Assembly: GCA_042138015.1 (NCBI GenBank)
Contig: JBHIVA010000002.1
Location: 1-64,000, forward strand
Reading direction: 5' to 3'
DNA length: 64,000 nucleotides
Origin: TH1177 sp042138015
GTDB taxonomy: Archaea; Thermoproteota; Nitrososphaeria; Nitrososphaerales; Nitrososphaeraceae
Made by a program: the position numbers and the translations under genes. A model generated the notes under the pieces. The model did no database searches. It worked only from the letters and a program-made list of their open reading frames with translations, and had not been told where the DNA came from. Positions 36,125-45,350 of this stretch are shown here, piece after piece. Position 1 is the stretch's first letter; the number at the start of each line of letters is the position of its first letter.

Positions 36125-37246
36125 ATGGGAATTCCTGAAAAAATTAAAGCGATAGAAGATGAAATCCATAAAACCCAGTTAAATAAGGCAACGGAATTTC
36201 ACATTGGTATTTTAAAAGCTAAAATTGCAAAGCTCAAGAGGGAACAAGAAGAAAATAAACATGGCAAAACTGTTTCATCGGGAAGAGGGAGCAGTGGATA
36301 TGATGTTAAAAAAGAAGGGGATGCAACAGTTGTATTGATTGGTTTTCCAAGTGTTGGAAAATCTACCCTTTTAAATAGTTTAACCAATGCAAACTCACGC
36401 ATTGGAGCTTATCAATTTACAACTTTAACTGCTGTTCCGGGGATGATGAACTATAGAGGCGCAAGAATTCAGATAATAGATCTGCCTGGAATAATAAAAG
36501 GAGCTGCTTCAGGAAAAGGAATGGGGAAAAAGGTTCTCTCAATAGCAAGAAATGCAGATCTCGTATTAGTAATTGTAGACGTTTTCCAACCACATCATTA
36601 TGATGTTTTAGTGAAAGAATTATCTGAGATAGGTATAAAAGTGAATAGTCGACCCCCAGACGTAATCGTTACCAGAACGGAAAAGGGTGGGATATCTGTC
36701 AACCTAGATCATTCTTCTCAATTATCAGAATCTCTGGTACGTGAGATCTGCAAAATTTATGGAATACACAACGGAAGAATTACAATTAGAGAAAAAAATT
36801 TAACAAGCGATGGATTGATTGATGTCCTAATTGGGAACAGAGTATATCCTAGTTGTATAGTGGTTATAAATAAAATAGATTTGATTAGTACTAAAAATTT
36901 AAATGAAATTATAAAAAACTTTACGAATAATGCAATCCCTGTATCAGCTGATTCTGATATTAACATAGAAAAAGTCAAAGAATCAATTTTCCAAAAATTA
37001 GATTTTATTAGGATCTATATGAGACCAAAAGGTGGGAATACTGATTTTGAAGAGCCTTTGATTGTACGAAAGGGAGTTAAAGTTAGAGACATATGTCTAC
37101 AATTACATAGAAATATGCTTAGAGACTTTAAATTCGCGTTAATATGGGGAGAAAGTGTAAAATTTGGAGGCCAAAAGGTCGGTTTAGATCATGTATTATC
37201 TGATAAAGATGTATTAACTATTGTCAAGAAAGTTAATGCTTTGTAA
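36125..37246 (+). CDS. DRG-family GTP-binding protein
   Basis: 373-aa Obg/DRG GTPase related to the eukaryotic translation factors Rbg1/DRG1. N-terminal helical hairpin (KIKAIEDEIHKTQLNKATEF), G1 GFPSVGKSTLLN (about 73-84), G3 DLPGIIKGAA, G4 NKID, and a C-terminal TGS domain (MRPKGGNTDFEEPLIVRKGV to VGLDHVLSDKDVLTIVKK). DRG proteins bind ribosomes and support translation. ATG start at 36125. Confidence 0.94.
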   Translation: MGIPEKIKAIEDEIHKTQLNKATEFHIGILKAKIAKLKREQEENKHGKTVSSGRGSSGYDVKKEGDATVVLIGFPSVGKSTLLNSLTNANSRIGAYQFTTLTAVPGMMNYRGARIQIIDLPGIIKGAASGKGMGKKVLSIARNADLVLVIVDVFQPHHYDVLVKELSEIGIKVNSRPPDVIVTRTEKGGISVNLDHSSQLSESLVREICKIYGIHNGRITIREKNLTSDGLIDVLIGNRVYPSCIVVINKIDLISTKNLNEIIKNFTNNAIPVSADSDINIEKVKESIFQKLDFIRIYMRPKGGNTDFEEPLIVRKGVKVRDICLQLHRNMLRDFKFALIWGESVKFGGQKVGLDHVLSDKDVLTIVKKVNAL

Positions 37247-37281
37247 TATGTCGTGACTTTTGTCCTTAATATGAAAAATAC

Positions 37282-37860
37282 CTAGCTGTGTCCATTATTT
37301 TTAGTGGAATTATTTATATTATTTTCGTTGCTGTCCATCTCTTCATTTTCACCCTTCTTTTTTCTTAAATTCGTATAAATTAGAGCCCCAATTATTCCTG
37401 CAATTATTATATAATTAACAGGAGGATTGATGTATTTTAAAACAAGTCCAATTTTTGGAATGACAAAAAATACACTTCCAATGTAATCTTTTTCCCTAAT
37501 TGGAAAATCTGTTCCTGGAATAATACCATTATTAGCATCTCCTTTTGTAACTATTATTTTCTCTCCAAATCTATCTGTAATGTCAATTATTCTATGTACT
37601 ATTACTCTGTCAGCACCATCAGGTCTGTCAAATACTATTATATCTCCGATTTTTAAATTCTTAAATGAATCACCATCTTTAACTACCAATATATCTCCAA
37701 CGTTTAAAACTGGAATCATGCTGCCGCTAGAGACAACATAAAATGGATTATCCACATCAAAATAGACCTTTATAGCAAACCAAAATATCGCTACTCCTAT
37801 GACAACGATAATAATATCTTTGATGTAACTATATTTTTTATCTCTTCCTAGCAATTTCAA
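37282..37860 (-). CDS. Archaeal signal peptidase I
   Basis: 192-aa membrane protease that removes signal peptides. First helix (IIIVVIGVAIFWFAIKVYF), catalytic Ser in SSGSMIPVLNVGD (about 46-58), His in RVIVHRIIDI, and Asp in TKGDANN, the Ser/His/Asp set of the archaeal S26B family; a C-terminal helix (YIIIAGIIGALIYTN) and a charged tail follow. TTG start at 37860. It would process the many secreted proteins of the window. Confidence 0.92.
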   Translation of the reverse strand: MKLLGRDKKYSYIKDIIIVVIGVAIFWFAIKVYFDVDNPFYVVSSGSMIPVLNVGDILVVKDGDSFKNLKIGDIIVFDRPDGADRVIVHRIIDITDRFGEKIIVTKGDANNGIIPGTDFPIREKDYIGSVFFVIPKIGLVLKYINPPVNYIIIAGIIGALIYTNLRKKKGENEEMDSNENNINNSTKNNGHS

Positions 37861-37987
37861 TTACAATCGATTTATTTAGTTACATAAACGTTTAGATGAA
37901 TTCTTATATATTGGCAGCTCAGTCAAATGCCTTTATTTCATATCTATGATTCAAGATTAACTCTGACTCTTCACTGCTGCCTGTATA

Positions 37988-38407
37988 TTAGATTGTATAA
38001 TGAGTATTAAAATAATCGTTAACTGCTTGATTTGCAACTTTATCGACATGAATATTTCTTTTTCTGGGTACGAACATATATGAAATAATATCAAATTTAT
38101 TTTCAAGATTAATTATTTGACGTACCAAAGTTTTCAGCTCTTTTCTTCTTAACTTGTTTTTTGATCTCCTCTGTTTAACTACTTGTAAACAATCAGAGAA
38201 AACGATGATATGGTCGTCAAATTTTAGAGCTAATTCTAGAGCTCGTTTTAATGCTATATATTCTGATTGAATATTATTCAAAATACCTACATACTCGCCA
38301 TATGTTAAAATAAGTTTATTTTCTCGATGAATGGTAACTCCTATTCCAGAAGCTCCTGGATTTCCCCTAGAAACACCATCAATATGAATACGAAGCAAAA
38401 TATTCAT
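37988..38407 (-). CDS. RNase HI-family protein
   Basis: 139 aa with the RNase H fold: HIDGVSRGNPGASGIGV (first Asp, about residues 8-24), Glu in QSEYIALKRALEL, Asp in VFSDCLQVVKQ, and a last Asp in HVDKVANQAVND. This is the complete D-E-D-D set for cleavage of RNA in RNA-DNA hybrids. It is shorter than E. coli RnhA and lacks its basic protrusion, like other archaeal type 1 RNase H proteins. ATG start at 38407. Confidence 0.9.
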   Translation of the reverse strand: MNILLRIHIDGVSRGNPGASGIGVTIHRENKLILTYGEYVGILNNIQSEYIALKRALELALKFDDHIIVFSDCLQVVKQRRSKNKLRRKELKTLVRQIINLENKFDIISYMFVPRKRNIHVDKVANQAVNDYFNTHYTI

Positions 38408-38472
38408 TAAAGGACATTCATATGGACTATATTTTAGTTGCTGAAGATTTTGTTTTGTAATTTGGCTATCAA

Positions 38473-39228
38473 TTAAACTTCCAAGTATGGTTTGTAGTTT
38501 TCAACTACATCAATTAACGGGAAACGTTTTCCTCCGACAATTTTGATATCTACTTTTATATCATTTTTATTTATCTCGATTATATTATATGAATTTTCAA
38601 AAAAACCTCTGAATCTATCAGATGTAGTAGTTCCCGAATATGCAATTTCCAAAGTACCTAAATTCCATACCCATGGTCTGTGTTTGTGCCCACAAAGAAC
38701 CAAGTTCACTTTAGATTGAAGACATGATCTTAAAGTATCTCCAGCATCATATACTATTACTTTATCTGTTCCAGTATCAGGGATACTTATCAAATGGTGA
38801 TGCATTGCCACTACTTTTAACTTAGAAAATTTCGTCATATTTCTTTCCATCCATAAATTTTGTCGATATCCAACCTCTCCTTCATCCCTGTCAGGTCTTG
38901 CTGTATTTAATGTTACAATAATTACATCTTCAAATTCATATATCTGACTTTTCATAGGAAAGAACTTTTTAAACAAGAGATATCCAGTGTGTCTATAATC
39001 ATGATTACCTGGAAGTATTATTTTTTTTGAACAATTCAATCTATTTATCTGTTTTTTCGCTCTTTCAAACTGGACCAATAATCCATCATCAGTGATATCG
39101 CCTGTTAATATTATACAATCGGGATTTATTTCCGAATTTATTTCTTTTTCTAATAAATCAAAAATATCTTGTTGAAAATGAGTACCCATATGAATATCAG
39201 AAATTTGTACAATTCTCATATGTGACAT
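38473..39228 (-). CDS. Calcineurin-like metallophosphoesterase
   Basis: 251 aa. Metal motifs in order: VQISDIHMGTHF (D, H; about 7-18), TGDITDDGL, LPGNHDYRHTG, MHHHLISIPD and LCGHKHRPW, the full set of class III phosphoesterases such as cyclic-nucleotide or DNA phosphodiesterases. No signal peptide, so cytoplasmic, unlike the secreted phosphatase at 17 kb. Substrate unknown. ATG at 39228, with a second ATG four codons later (39219). Confidence 0.9.
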   Translation of the reverse strand: MSHMRIVQISDIHMGTHFQQDIFDLLEKEINSEINPDCIILTGDITDDGLLVQFERAKKQINRLNCSKKIILPGNHDYRHTGYLLFKKFFPMKSQIYEFEDVIIVTLNTARPDRDEGEVGYRQNLWMERNMTKFSKLKVVAMHHHLISIPDTGTDKVIVYDAGDTLRSCLQSKVNLVLCGHKHRPWVWNLGTLEIAYSGTTTSDRFRGFFENSYNIIEINKNDIKVDIKIVGGKRFPLIDVVENYKPYLEV

Positions 39229-39361
39229 TTTCTGATTTATGATTATTAAACAATTGCCTAATTATTCAAAAAATATTTTATTAGAAATTAATGTGTAAAT
39301 TATTAAAAAAATGATCATAGAAAGACTCTAATACTCAAATTTAAAGACAATAAGATACATA

Positions 39362-39925
39362 ATGCCTAAAAGACGATTTAAGCCGGAAAAACCTTCAAAA
39401 AAAATTGGCAAAAAACAACTCTTACTTCCTCCGGTAATGATTGGCATTGCTACTTTTGCTGGTATTATAATAATGCAATTTTCACCCCCGCCACCTGTTT
39501 TAGACATATGTTTGAAAGCTCATAATATAGATACTTTTAATATTTACCCTATTGTTCAAATTTTTGTAGATGGTAAACAGAAACTATTACCAGATACTGT
39601 AGGTAAAGAAATCAAAGAAGGAAAAGAATGTCTTCATATCATTCACACTGATGAAATAGGTGAAAATCTACATGTGCAATATATTCGACCAATTCGACTT
39701 TCAATGGATGATTTTATCAATATCTACTCGAGTAAAAATAATACTATTACGGTTATTGATAATAGTACTAAAGCATTAACTGAAGAGAATTTGAATCTGG
39801 GCCAATATGATATTCATTACTCTTATTTCTCTGAAAATAATGAATTCACTAAAGTTTCAAATTCCACAATTATGCCACCATTTCAAGATAATATGGTAGT
39901 TAAAATGGAGTTAAAATCCAAATAA
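39362..39925 (+). CDS. Single-pass membrane protein with extracellular domain
   Basis: 187 aa. A basic cytoplasmic start (MPKRRFKPEKPSKKIGKKQL), one helix (PPVMIGIATFAGIIIMQFS, about 24-42), then an outside domain with sequons. The domain opens VLDICLKAHN...YPIVQIFVDGKQKLLPDTVG and includes a second Cys in ECLHIIHTDEIGENLHVQYI. This reads like the conserved thaumarchaeal small membrane proteins of unknown role. ATG start; 38 bases before the dehydrogenase gene. Confidence 0.65.
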   Translation: MPKRRFKPEKPSKKIGKKQLLLPPVMIGIATFAGIIIMQFSPPPPVLDICLKAHNIDTFNIYPIVQIFVDGKQKLLPDTVGKEIKEGKECLHIIHTDEIGENLHVQYIRPIRLSMDDFINIYSSKNNTITVIDNSTKALTEENLNLGQYDIHYSYFSENNEFTKVSNSTIMPPFQDNMVVKMELKSK

Positions 39926-39963
39926 TATATAAATAGATCGATTTTAGTGAATTTTGAACATTT

Positions 39964-40986
39964 GTGACAAAAAAAGCAATCGTGATTAAGGGAGACGGAA
40001 CGGGACCAGAACTAGTTAACGCTATGATGAAAGTTTTAAGAGATTGTAATACTTCAATTGAGTTAATTCCAGTAGAAGCGGGATCCGATTATTGGGAAAA
40101 AAATAAAACAGATTCCTATATATCTGATGAAGTTTGGAGTATGCTTTCAGAGAGTGATGCTTGCTTCAAGGGTCCTACAACTACGGTACCAGATCCTACG
40201 GCTCCTAGAAGTGTGGCTGTCAGCATAAGACAAAAATTTGAATTATATGCCAACATTAGACCAATAAAAACCTACAAAAGATCTAAGTTAAAACTTAACT
40301 TTATTTGTGTGAGAGAAGCAACAGAAGGTCTTTATGCAGGGATAGAGTTCAAAACAAGTGATGATTCCGCTATAGCGATCAGGAAAATTACAAGAAAGGG
40401 ATGTGAAAGAGTAACAAAAAAAGCATTTCAACTTACTAAAGATCTAGGATTTAGACAGTTATTCGCTATAACCAAACGCAATATTCTTAAAGAAACGGAT
40501 GGCATATTTATGTCTAGTGTGGAAAAGCTTAAAAATGAATTTAATTCGATAAATGTAGAAGAATATTATATTGATAATGTAACTCAACAATTGGTAAAAA
40601 ATCCAGAACGTTTTAACGAAAGTATTTTGTTAAGCACTAATTTATTTATGGACATTATTTCTGAATGTGCATCAGGTCACGTTGGTTCTATAGGAAATGT
40701 TTATTCTGGAAACTATGGAGATGACTTTGCTATGTTTGAACCAGCTCATGGAAGTGCTCCAAAATATGCAGGTCAAAATAAAGTGAATCCTGTAGCAACT
40801 ATATGTTCAGGAGCTTGGATGTTAGAATTCTTAGGCGAAAAAGATATTTCTAAAGCTATATTTGATGCTACTGAAGAAGTAATTAATGAAAACAAATATG
40901 TAACATATGATTTAGGTGGTAATGCATCTCTATCCAAAATGACTGAAGAAATTTCTATTAAAGCATCTAAACTACTTAAAAAATAA
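39964..40986 (+). CDS. Isocitrate/isopropylmalate dehydrogenase family
   Basis: 340-aa NAD(P)-dependent beta-decarboxylating dehydrogenase. Seen: IKGDGTGPELV (residues 8-18), TAPRSVAVSIRQKFELYANI, VREATEGLYAGIEF, TKRNILKETDG (catalytic Lys), TNLFMDIISECASGHVGSIGN and the cofactor loop FEPAHGSAPKYAGQNKVNPVA. The family's usual RENTEG is REATEG here. It could be isocitrate dehydrogenase of the TCA cycle or LeuB for leucine synthesis (leuCD lie 5 kb away); sequence reading alone does not decide. GTG start at 39964. Confidence 0.88.
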   Translation: MTKKAIVIKGDGTGPELVNAMMKVLRDCNTSIELIPVEAGSDYWEKNKTDSYISDEVWSMLSESDACFKGPTTTVPDPTAPRSVAVSIRQKFELYANIRPIKTYKRSKLKLNFICVREATEGLYAGIEFKTSDDSAIAIRKITRKGCERVTKKAFQLTKDLGFRQLFAITKRNILKETDGIFMSSVEKLKNEFNSINVEEYYIDNVTQQLVKNPERFNESILLSTNLFMDIISECASGHVGSIGNVYSGNYGDDFAMFEPAHGSAPKYAGQNKVNPVATICSGAWMLEFLGEKDISKAIFDATEEVINENKYVTYDLGGNASLSKMTEEISIKASKLLKK

Positions 40987-40996
40987 AATATACTGT

Positions 40997-41527
40997 TCAT
41001 AATTTAAGGGAAAGTTCATAAACATATAGAGTTTCAAAGAAAAACTTTTTTGAACTAATTATTCTCTTTTTTAGATTTTTGTAAGAAATAAAATTATCAA
41101 GATGTCTCAAATTAGCGAGTGAAGAACTAATTATAATTATCTTACCGTTTGTTTTTAATAGTGGTAGTGAATCTTCTATAAAACGTAAAGTCAGTTCGAT
41201 CCCCACTCTTCCCCCATGAATAGTTCTGTCTTGAAATTTATTTGTATCCTCATTAGGCAAGTAGGGAGGATTACTGACGATCAAATCAAATTTTCCAACT
41301 ATTGCCGAAACTACATCACAACATAACCAATGTATTTGTGATCCTATATTATTTTTACAATATTTTATAGAATCAATATCAATATCAATTCCAACTACAA
41401 AACTAAAATTTTTCCTTAAACTCTGACAAATTCGTCCAGAACCCACACCTATTTCTAAAACTGATGATCCTGAATATCCTGTAATAGAATGTAGTAATAA
41501 TAATGTGTCATCATTTTGGTTATACAT
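40997..41527 (-). CDS. HemK2/Mtq2-like protein glutamine methyltransferase
   Basis: 176-aa AdoMet-dependent methyltransferase. Motif I VLEIGVGSGRICQSL (about 23-37), motif II VGIDIDIDS, and the catalytic VSNPPYLPNED, which marks N5-glutamine methylases acting on release factors. Lacking the long N-terminal domain of bacterial PrmC, it resembles archaeal/eukaryotic HemK2, which works with Trm112. ATG at 41527, five bases after the ksgA stop: last gene of the radA operon. Confidence 0.88.
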   Translation of the reverse strand: MYNQNDDTLLLLHSITGYSGSSVLEIGVGSGRICQSLRKNFSFVVGIDIDIDSIKYCKNNIGSQIHWLCCDVVSAIVGKFDLIVSNPPYLPNEDTNKFQDRTIHGGRVGIELTLRFIEDSLPLLKTNGKIIIISSSLANLRHLDNFISYKNLKKRIISSKKFFFETLYVYELSLKL

Positions 41528-41532
41528 AGAAT

Positions 41533-42255
41533 TTATCCTGACTTAATTAGATCTTTAGCCAATTGTATTATTTTTTTAGGTTCGAGATCTTTGATCTTTA
41601 TATTGTCAAAATTCAAATCTATTTTTTCTTTTGAAATTTTTCTAACTTTTTTATTCCTAAAGGAAAAAATATAATGTATAATAGAAATTAATTCTCTTGA
41701 AATAGGTATATTTTTTGAATTTAATTTTATCAACTTGGATTCTACAGAAGGTTTTGGATTAAATGAATTTTTATCTATAGAAATAAGTTGTTGAATGTCA
41801 AAACAATATTGAGATATCGCTGAAATGGCTCTATAATTTTTACCTGAATATTTTGATAGAATTTTTTCTGCAAATTCTTTTTGAACTAGTACTATTGCTC
41901 GATTGAATTTTTTTGTCGCTAGCCAGGAAAAAATATCTCTGCTTCTAGAATAAGGGATATTGGAGACAAAAACATCAAAATCCAAAGGTTTATTATATTT
42001 AAGAATATCCTCATTTATTATCTCTAAATTTTTGTAAACTATACTCTTTTTCAATAATTGTCTGTATAATCTATTGTCTATTTCAAATGCTTTTACAAAT
42101 TTTCCTCTCTTGCATAGATCAAATGTAATTTCGCCTTTACCAGATCCCATTTCACAAATATTTTCATTCGAAGTAATATTAGCGTAATCTATTATTTTTG
42201 TAATTAAAATTTTATCTATTAAATGATTTTGACCAAATTTTTGTACATAATTCAT
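41533..42255 (-). CDS. ksgA: rRNA adenine dimethyltransferase KsgA/Dim1
   Basis: Dimethylates two adjacent adenines near the 3' end of 16S rRNA. GQNHLIDKILITKIIDYA (about 8-25), AdoMet motif ICEMGSGKGEITFDL, FEIDNRLY, and the target-base motif VSNIPYSRSR. The usual NLPY reads NIPY. 240 aa is a bit short because the C-terminal domain is reduced. ATG overlaps the TGA of the DUF655 gene, an ordering seen in many archaea. Confidence 0.92.
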   Translation of the reverse strand: MNYVQKFGQNHLIDKILITKIIDYANITSNENICEMGSGKGEITFDLCKRGKFVKAFEIDNRLYRQLLKKSIVYKNLEIINEDILKYNKPLDFDVFVSNIPYSRSRDIFSWLATKKFNRAIVLVQKEFAEKILSKYSGKNYRAISAISQYCFDIQQLISIDKNSFNPKPSVESKLIKLNSKNIPISRELISIIHYIFSFRNKKVRKISKEKIDLNFDNIKIKDLEPKKIIQLAKDLIKSG

Positions 42256-42866
42256 TTTCTTACAAAGATATTCATTCTCGCTTCCCCTGAAATCTCTTCA
42301 ACGATTCGTTTTGCGATCAGCTTTTGTAATTCTTTTATTCCAGTTCTTTCCTGGAGATCTTTAAAATGTTCAAATTTTTTTTTCTCCCTCTCGATAATTA
42401 TACTTTTCATATATGTCTTGCCTATTCCAGGGATCAATTCTAATGCATGTATTCTAGGAGTAATTGGTTGGGCATTATTCATATAATCAATAAATCTTTT
42501 TTCGTTAATAGCTATTATTTTTTCGATAACTAACGGAATTTCATTTTTTGAGGTTTGAGATAGATCGTCAAAATTAAGCCTTCCTAAGACACTAATTATC
42601 TTTTCTCTTCCGTCCCTGCCAATATAAACACGTTCTCCTATGTCAAAATTTTTACTCGGATCACCTAATAATTCTAAAAGGGTTAATCTTTCTTCACCGA
42701 TTGCCTGTATTATTACTCCTTCTCTTTTTTTTACTGTAAAAGACTTACCACTTATTGTAAAATCTATTACATATGCAAATTCTTCATATTTTCTATTAAG
42801 ATGTCCGCCTATATTGCCAAACTCATTCGCTCTAGATTTTTGATAAGAGTTTGGCTGTGACACCAT
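42252..42866 (-). CDS. DUF655 RNA-binding protein
   Basis: 204 aa of the archaeal DUF655 family. An OB/S1-like beta part (EEFAYVIDFTISGKSF to GERVYIGRDGREKIISVLGR) is followed by helix-hairpin-helix segments (ALELIPGIGKTYMKSIIIER and FEHFKDLQERTGI). The family is almost always next to ksgA and rpo4 and is thought to bind RNA, but its role is not established. ATG at 42866; ends overlapping ksgA. Confidence 0.92.
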   Translation of the reverse strand: MVSQPNSYQKSRANEFGNIGGHLNRKYEEFAYVIDFTISGKSFTVKKREGVIIQAIGEERLTLLELLGDPSKNFDIGERVYIGRDGREKIISVLGRLNFDDLSQTSKNEIPLVIEKIIAINEKRFIDYMNNAQPITPRIHALELIPGIGKTYMKSIIIEREKKKFEHFKDLQERTGIKELQKLIAKRIVEEISGEARMNIFVRK

Positions 42867-42880
42867 TAATCATCCTATAT

Positions 42881-43213
42881 CTAATTATCTTTTTTATCTT
42901 TATTAATTATTTCTAACATTTTATTTAAAGTATCTGTCAAAATAAGTTTTTTCCATCCAAAGGTAAAAGATCTTAATTCTTCAATCGAAGTAGGCATCGA
43001 ATTAGTTATTTCTACAGCCTCTTCTTCTTTTAGATCACATTTTTCAACCAATTCATTAATAATAGATCTCGATAAATCAGGAGAGGTTTTTGCAAATTTA
43101 TTCACATAATCAAATGTCCATCTTTGAATTTGATCCATCTTTTCTAGTTCCACATTTTCAAGAACTTTCTTTACTTCTCCTATAGAAATTACTTCTTTTT
43201 TTAGTATTTCCAA
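42881..43213 (-). CDS. rpoF: RNA polymerase subunit Rpo4 (RpoF)
   Basis: 110-aa partner of Rpo7 in the polymerase stalk. Family pattern: ISIGEVKKVLENVE, the helix TFDYVNKFAKTSPDLSRSI, and LKEEEAVEITNSMPTSIEEL, the HRDC-like hairpin typical of Rpb4. The start MEILKKEV and position between rpl21e and the DUF655 gene are conserved in archaea. Gaps of 13-14 bases on each side. Confidence 0.94.
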   Translation of the reverse strand: MEILKKEVISIGEVKKVLENVELEKMDQIQRWTFDYVNKFAKTSPDLSRSIINELVEKCDLKEEEAVEITNSMPTSIEELRSFTFGWKKLILTDTLNKMLEIINKDKKDN

Positions 43214-43226
43214 ATCAATCTCATCC

Positions 43227-43508
43227 CTATTCTATTAATTTGATATGTTGTCTCTTGGTTTGAAGAATTTTTTCTTTGTTGCCTATAGTAACAGAAACTT
43301 TTATAATCCTTCTACCAATTTCTAAAATTGTTCCTATTCTTCCGTTAAACCTCCGATGAGGCATCGTTTTATGTTCACTGGGATCTATATGTATTATGAC
43401 TTTATCACCAACATTGTAATTTATCAATAAATATGAAATACCTCTAAGTATGTTGTTTTTTGTTAAGACGGATCTTGATTTCCTTCTACTTCCATGTGAA
43501 CGGGGCAT
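43227..43508 (-). CDS. rpl21e: Ribosomal protein L21e
   Basis: Basic 93-aa large-subunit protein: MPRSHGSRRKSRSVLTKN, GDKVIIHIDPSEHKTMPHRR and FNGRIGTILEIGRR are classic L21e wording (SH3-like barrel). ATG start. Second gene of the radA operon. Confidence 0.96.
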   Translation of the reverse strand: MPRSHGSRRKSRSVLTKNNILRGISYLLINYNVGDKVIIHIDPSEHKTMPHRRFNGRIGTILEIGRRIIKVSVTIGNKEKILQTKRQHIKLIE

Positions 43509-43553
43509 AAACTTCCTAACTTAATTCCTTAATTTAACATTAACTATTATTTT

Positions 43554-44504
43554 TTAAATAGGATCGGTTATTCCTTCTTCGCCTAATGAAAAAAGAGCCT
43601 CGATTTCTGGATGATAAGGACTATCAACAATTCTAGCTATTCTATTTTTTCCTGCTTTTTTAAGATAAATTCTATATGTACTTGCATGAGCAATTATATT
43701 TCCGCCAGTAGGTCTATAAGGATCACCAAAAACTATGTCTGGAGTAGATTGAATCTGATTTGTTATAATGATCGCAATATTATATAACTCAGCAATTCGT
43801 ATAAGAATGTGCATTAATTTGTTTAATCTTTGTTGTCGATCAGAAAGTGTTCCTCGACCTAAAAATTCTGCCCTGAAATGGGAAATAGCCGAATCTATTA
43901 TTACTAATTTTATATTATTATTTTCTATTACTTTTCCAAGTTCCTGAATAACAAGTTCTTGGTGAGAGCTGTTGAATACTTTTGCTACTATGATATTTTC
44001 TAGGGAATTCAGATGATCAATATTTCTAGCTTTTGATATTGATACAATTCTCTCAGGTCTGAATGTATTTTCGGTATCTACATAGATTGCTTTTCCCTCT
44101 AAACCACCCTCTTTCTTTTTTTGTTGAACCAAAATTGCGGTGGTATGACAAATTTGGGTTTTGCCTGAACCAAATTCACCATATAATTCGGTTATAGATC
44201 CAGTTTCTATTCCTCCACCCAATAATTTATTTAGACTTCTTGAGCCAGTTGATACTCGCTCGATATTTTGTCTTTTATTATATAATTCTGTTGCAGTAAT
44301 AAAGGATTTATCTATAACTTCTGATTCTTCTAATTTGATCCTAGCTTTATTACACAATTCAACAGCTTTCTCGATACTAATTCCAGTGATCTCAGATATA
44401 TTGTGCGGCCCCCTGACGATGAGCTCTTTCACAGATCCTATTCCTGCCTTCATTAGATTTAATTTTGTAGCAGGACCAATTTCTTCGATAGAATCAAGCT
44501 CCAT
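43554..44504 (-). CDS. radA: DNA repair recombinase RadA
   Basis: Archaeal RecA/Rad51 strand-exchange protein. An N-terminal helix-hairpin-helix part (IEEIGPATKLNLMKAGIGSVKEL), linker with polymerisation-type FITATELYNKR, Walker A GEFGSGKTQICH (about 112-123), Walker B IKLVIIDSAI and DNA loop ITNQIQSTPDIVFGDPYRP. From ATG at 44504 it is 316 aa; a TTG at 44531 would add nine. A TATA-like TTATATAATA at about 44561-44570 precedes it. First gene of the six-gene operon. Confidence 0.95.
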   Translation of the reverse strand: MELDSIEEIGPATKLNLMKAGIGSVKELIVRGPHNISEITGISIEKAVELCNKARIKLEESEVIDKSFITATELYNKRQNIERVSTGSRSLNKLLGGGIETGSITELYGEFGSGKTQICHTTAILVQQKKKEGGLEGKAIYVDTENTFRPERIVSISKARNIDHLNSLENIIVAKVFNSSHQELVIQELGKVIENNNIKLVIIDSAISHFRAEFLGRGTLSDRQQRLNKLMHILIRIAELYNIAIIITNQIQSTPDIVFGDPYRPTGGNIIAHASTYRIYLKKAGKNRIARIVDSPYHPEIEALFSLGEEGITDPI

Positions 44505-44678
44505 TTTTTCGTTTGATATTATCTTTATCAATTGCGATCATATCTTAATTATTTTATATTGTATTATATAACAACTAAATATTGTTTATTGAATAGATTA
44601 ATAATTTTTCTCTTTTATATTTGGTTGAAATAATTTAAATATTGTAATCAATATTGTTTTTTCTACCCGGTGTAATAA

Positions 44679-45350
44679 TTGATAGTCGACCTAAACCTGA
44701 CTGGCAAAAAAGTATTGGTAATCGGAGGTGGTACAGAAGGTTTTAGAAAAGTACGTGGTTTATTAGGTCAAAATTGTAAAATAACTGTTATTTGTCAACA
44801 TGTAAATTCCAATTTAAGAGAATTATTTGAAAATGGTAAAATTGAAGTGATAAAACGAAAGATAAATGATATTAATATATTGGATAATTATAAAGACGTT
44901 TCCCTTATTTTAGCCGCTACAGATGATAAAATCTTAAACAGAAAGATTGTCGAAAAGGGTAAACTCTGCAGGGCGTTTGTATACGCAGCTGATGACCCAG
45001 AAGTTAGTGATTTTTCTTATGCATCTATAATTAATATTGAAAATACCATGCAAGTAGCTATTTCAACATATGGTAAAAGTCCTATCATGGCTAGAAAACT
45101 TCGAATTAAGGCAGAACGTATTTTAAGAAGAACAATTAAGCAATCCGATATAGAAAACACTAAACTTCAGGAATTTGCAAGGATGGCAGCTAGACCTATA
45201 ATAGGGACGGTACACGAAAGAAAAAAGTTTTTGTATTCTTTAATTCGAGATGAGCATATTCAAGAGTTAATTAACGATAACAAGACAGAGGAAGCAAAGA
45301 ACTTAACATTGGAATTGCTGAATAAATGGAGTGATCCGAAAAAACCATGA
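44679..45350 (+). CDS. sirC: Precorrin-2 dehydrogenase (SirC/Met8-like)
   Basis: NAD-dependent oxidation of precorrin-2 to sirohydrochlorin, on the branch to siroheme, cobalamin or the alternative haem path. Rossmann start KKVLVIGGGTEGFRKVRGLL (about 9-28), NIL/ATDD segment ILAATDDKILNRKIV, NVADDPEVSDFSYAS-like AADDPEVSDFSYASI, and TYGKSPIMARKLR. Length 223 aa is normal for the single-function enzyme. TTG start; a TTTAAATAT at 44634-44642 may be the operon's TATA box. Overlaps hemA by ATGA. Confidence 0.92.
   Translation: MIVDLNLTGKKVLVIGGGTEGFRKVRGLLGQNCKITVICQHVNSNLRELFENGKIEVIKRKINDINILDNYKDVSLILAATDDKILNRKIVEKGKLCRAFVYAADDPEVSDFSYASIINIENTMQVAISTYGKSPIMARKLRIKAERILRRTIKQSDIENTKLQEFARMAARPIIGTVHERKKFLYSLIRDEHIQELINDNKTEEAKNLTLELLNKWSDPKKP

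Noticed and set aside
41533..42255. NIPY instead of NLPY in KsgA as sign of loss of function
   Set aside because: Ile for Leu is conservative, and all AdoMet motifs are intact.
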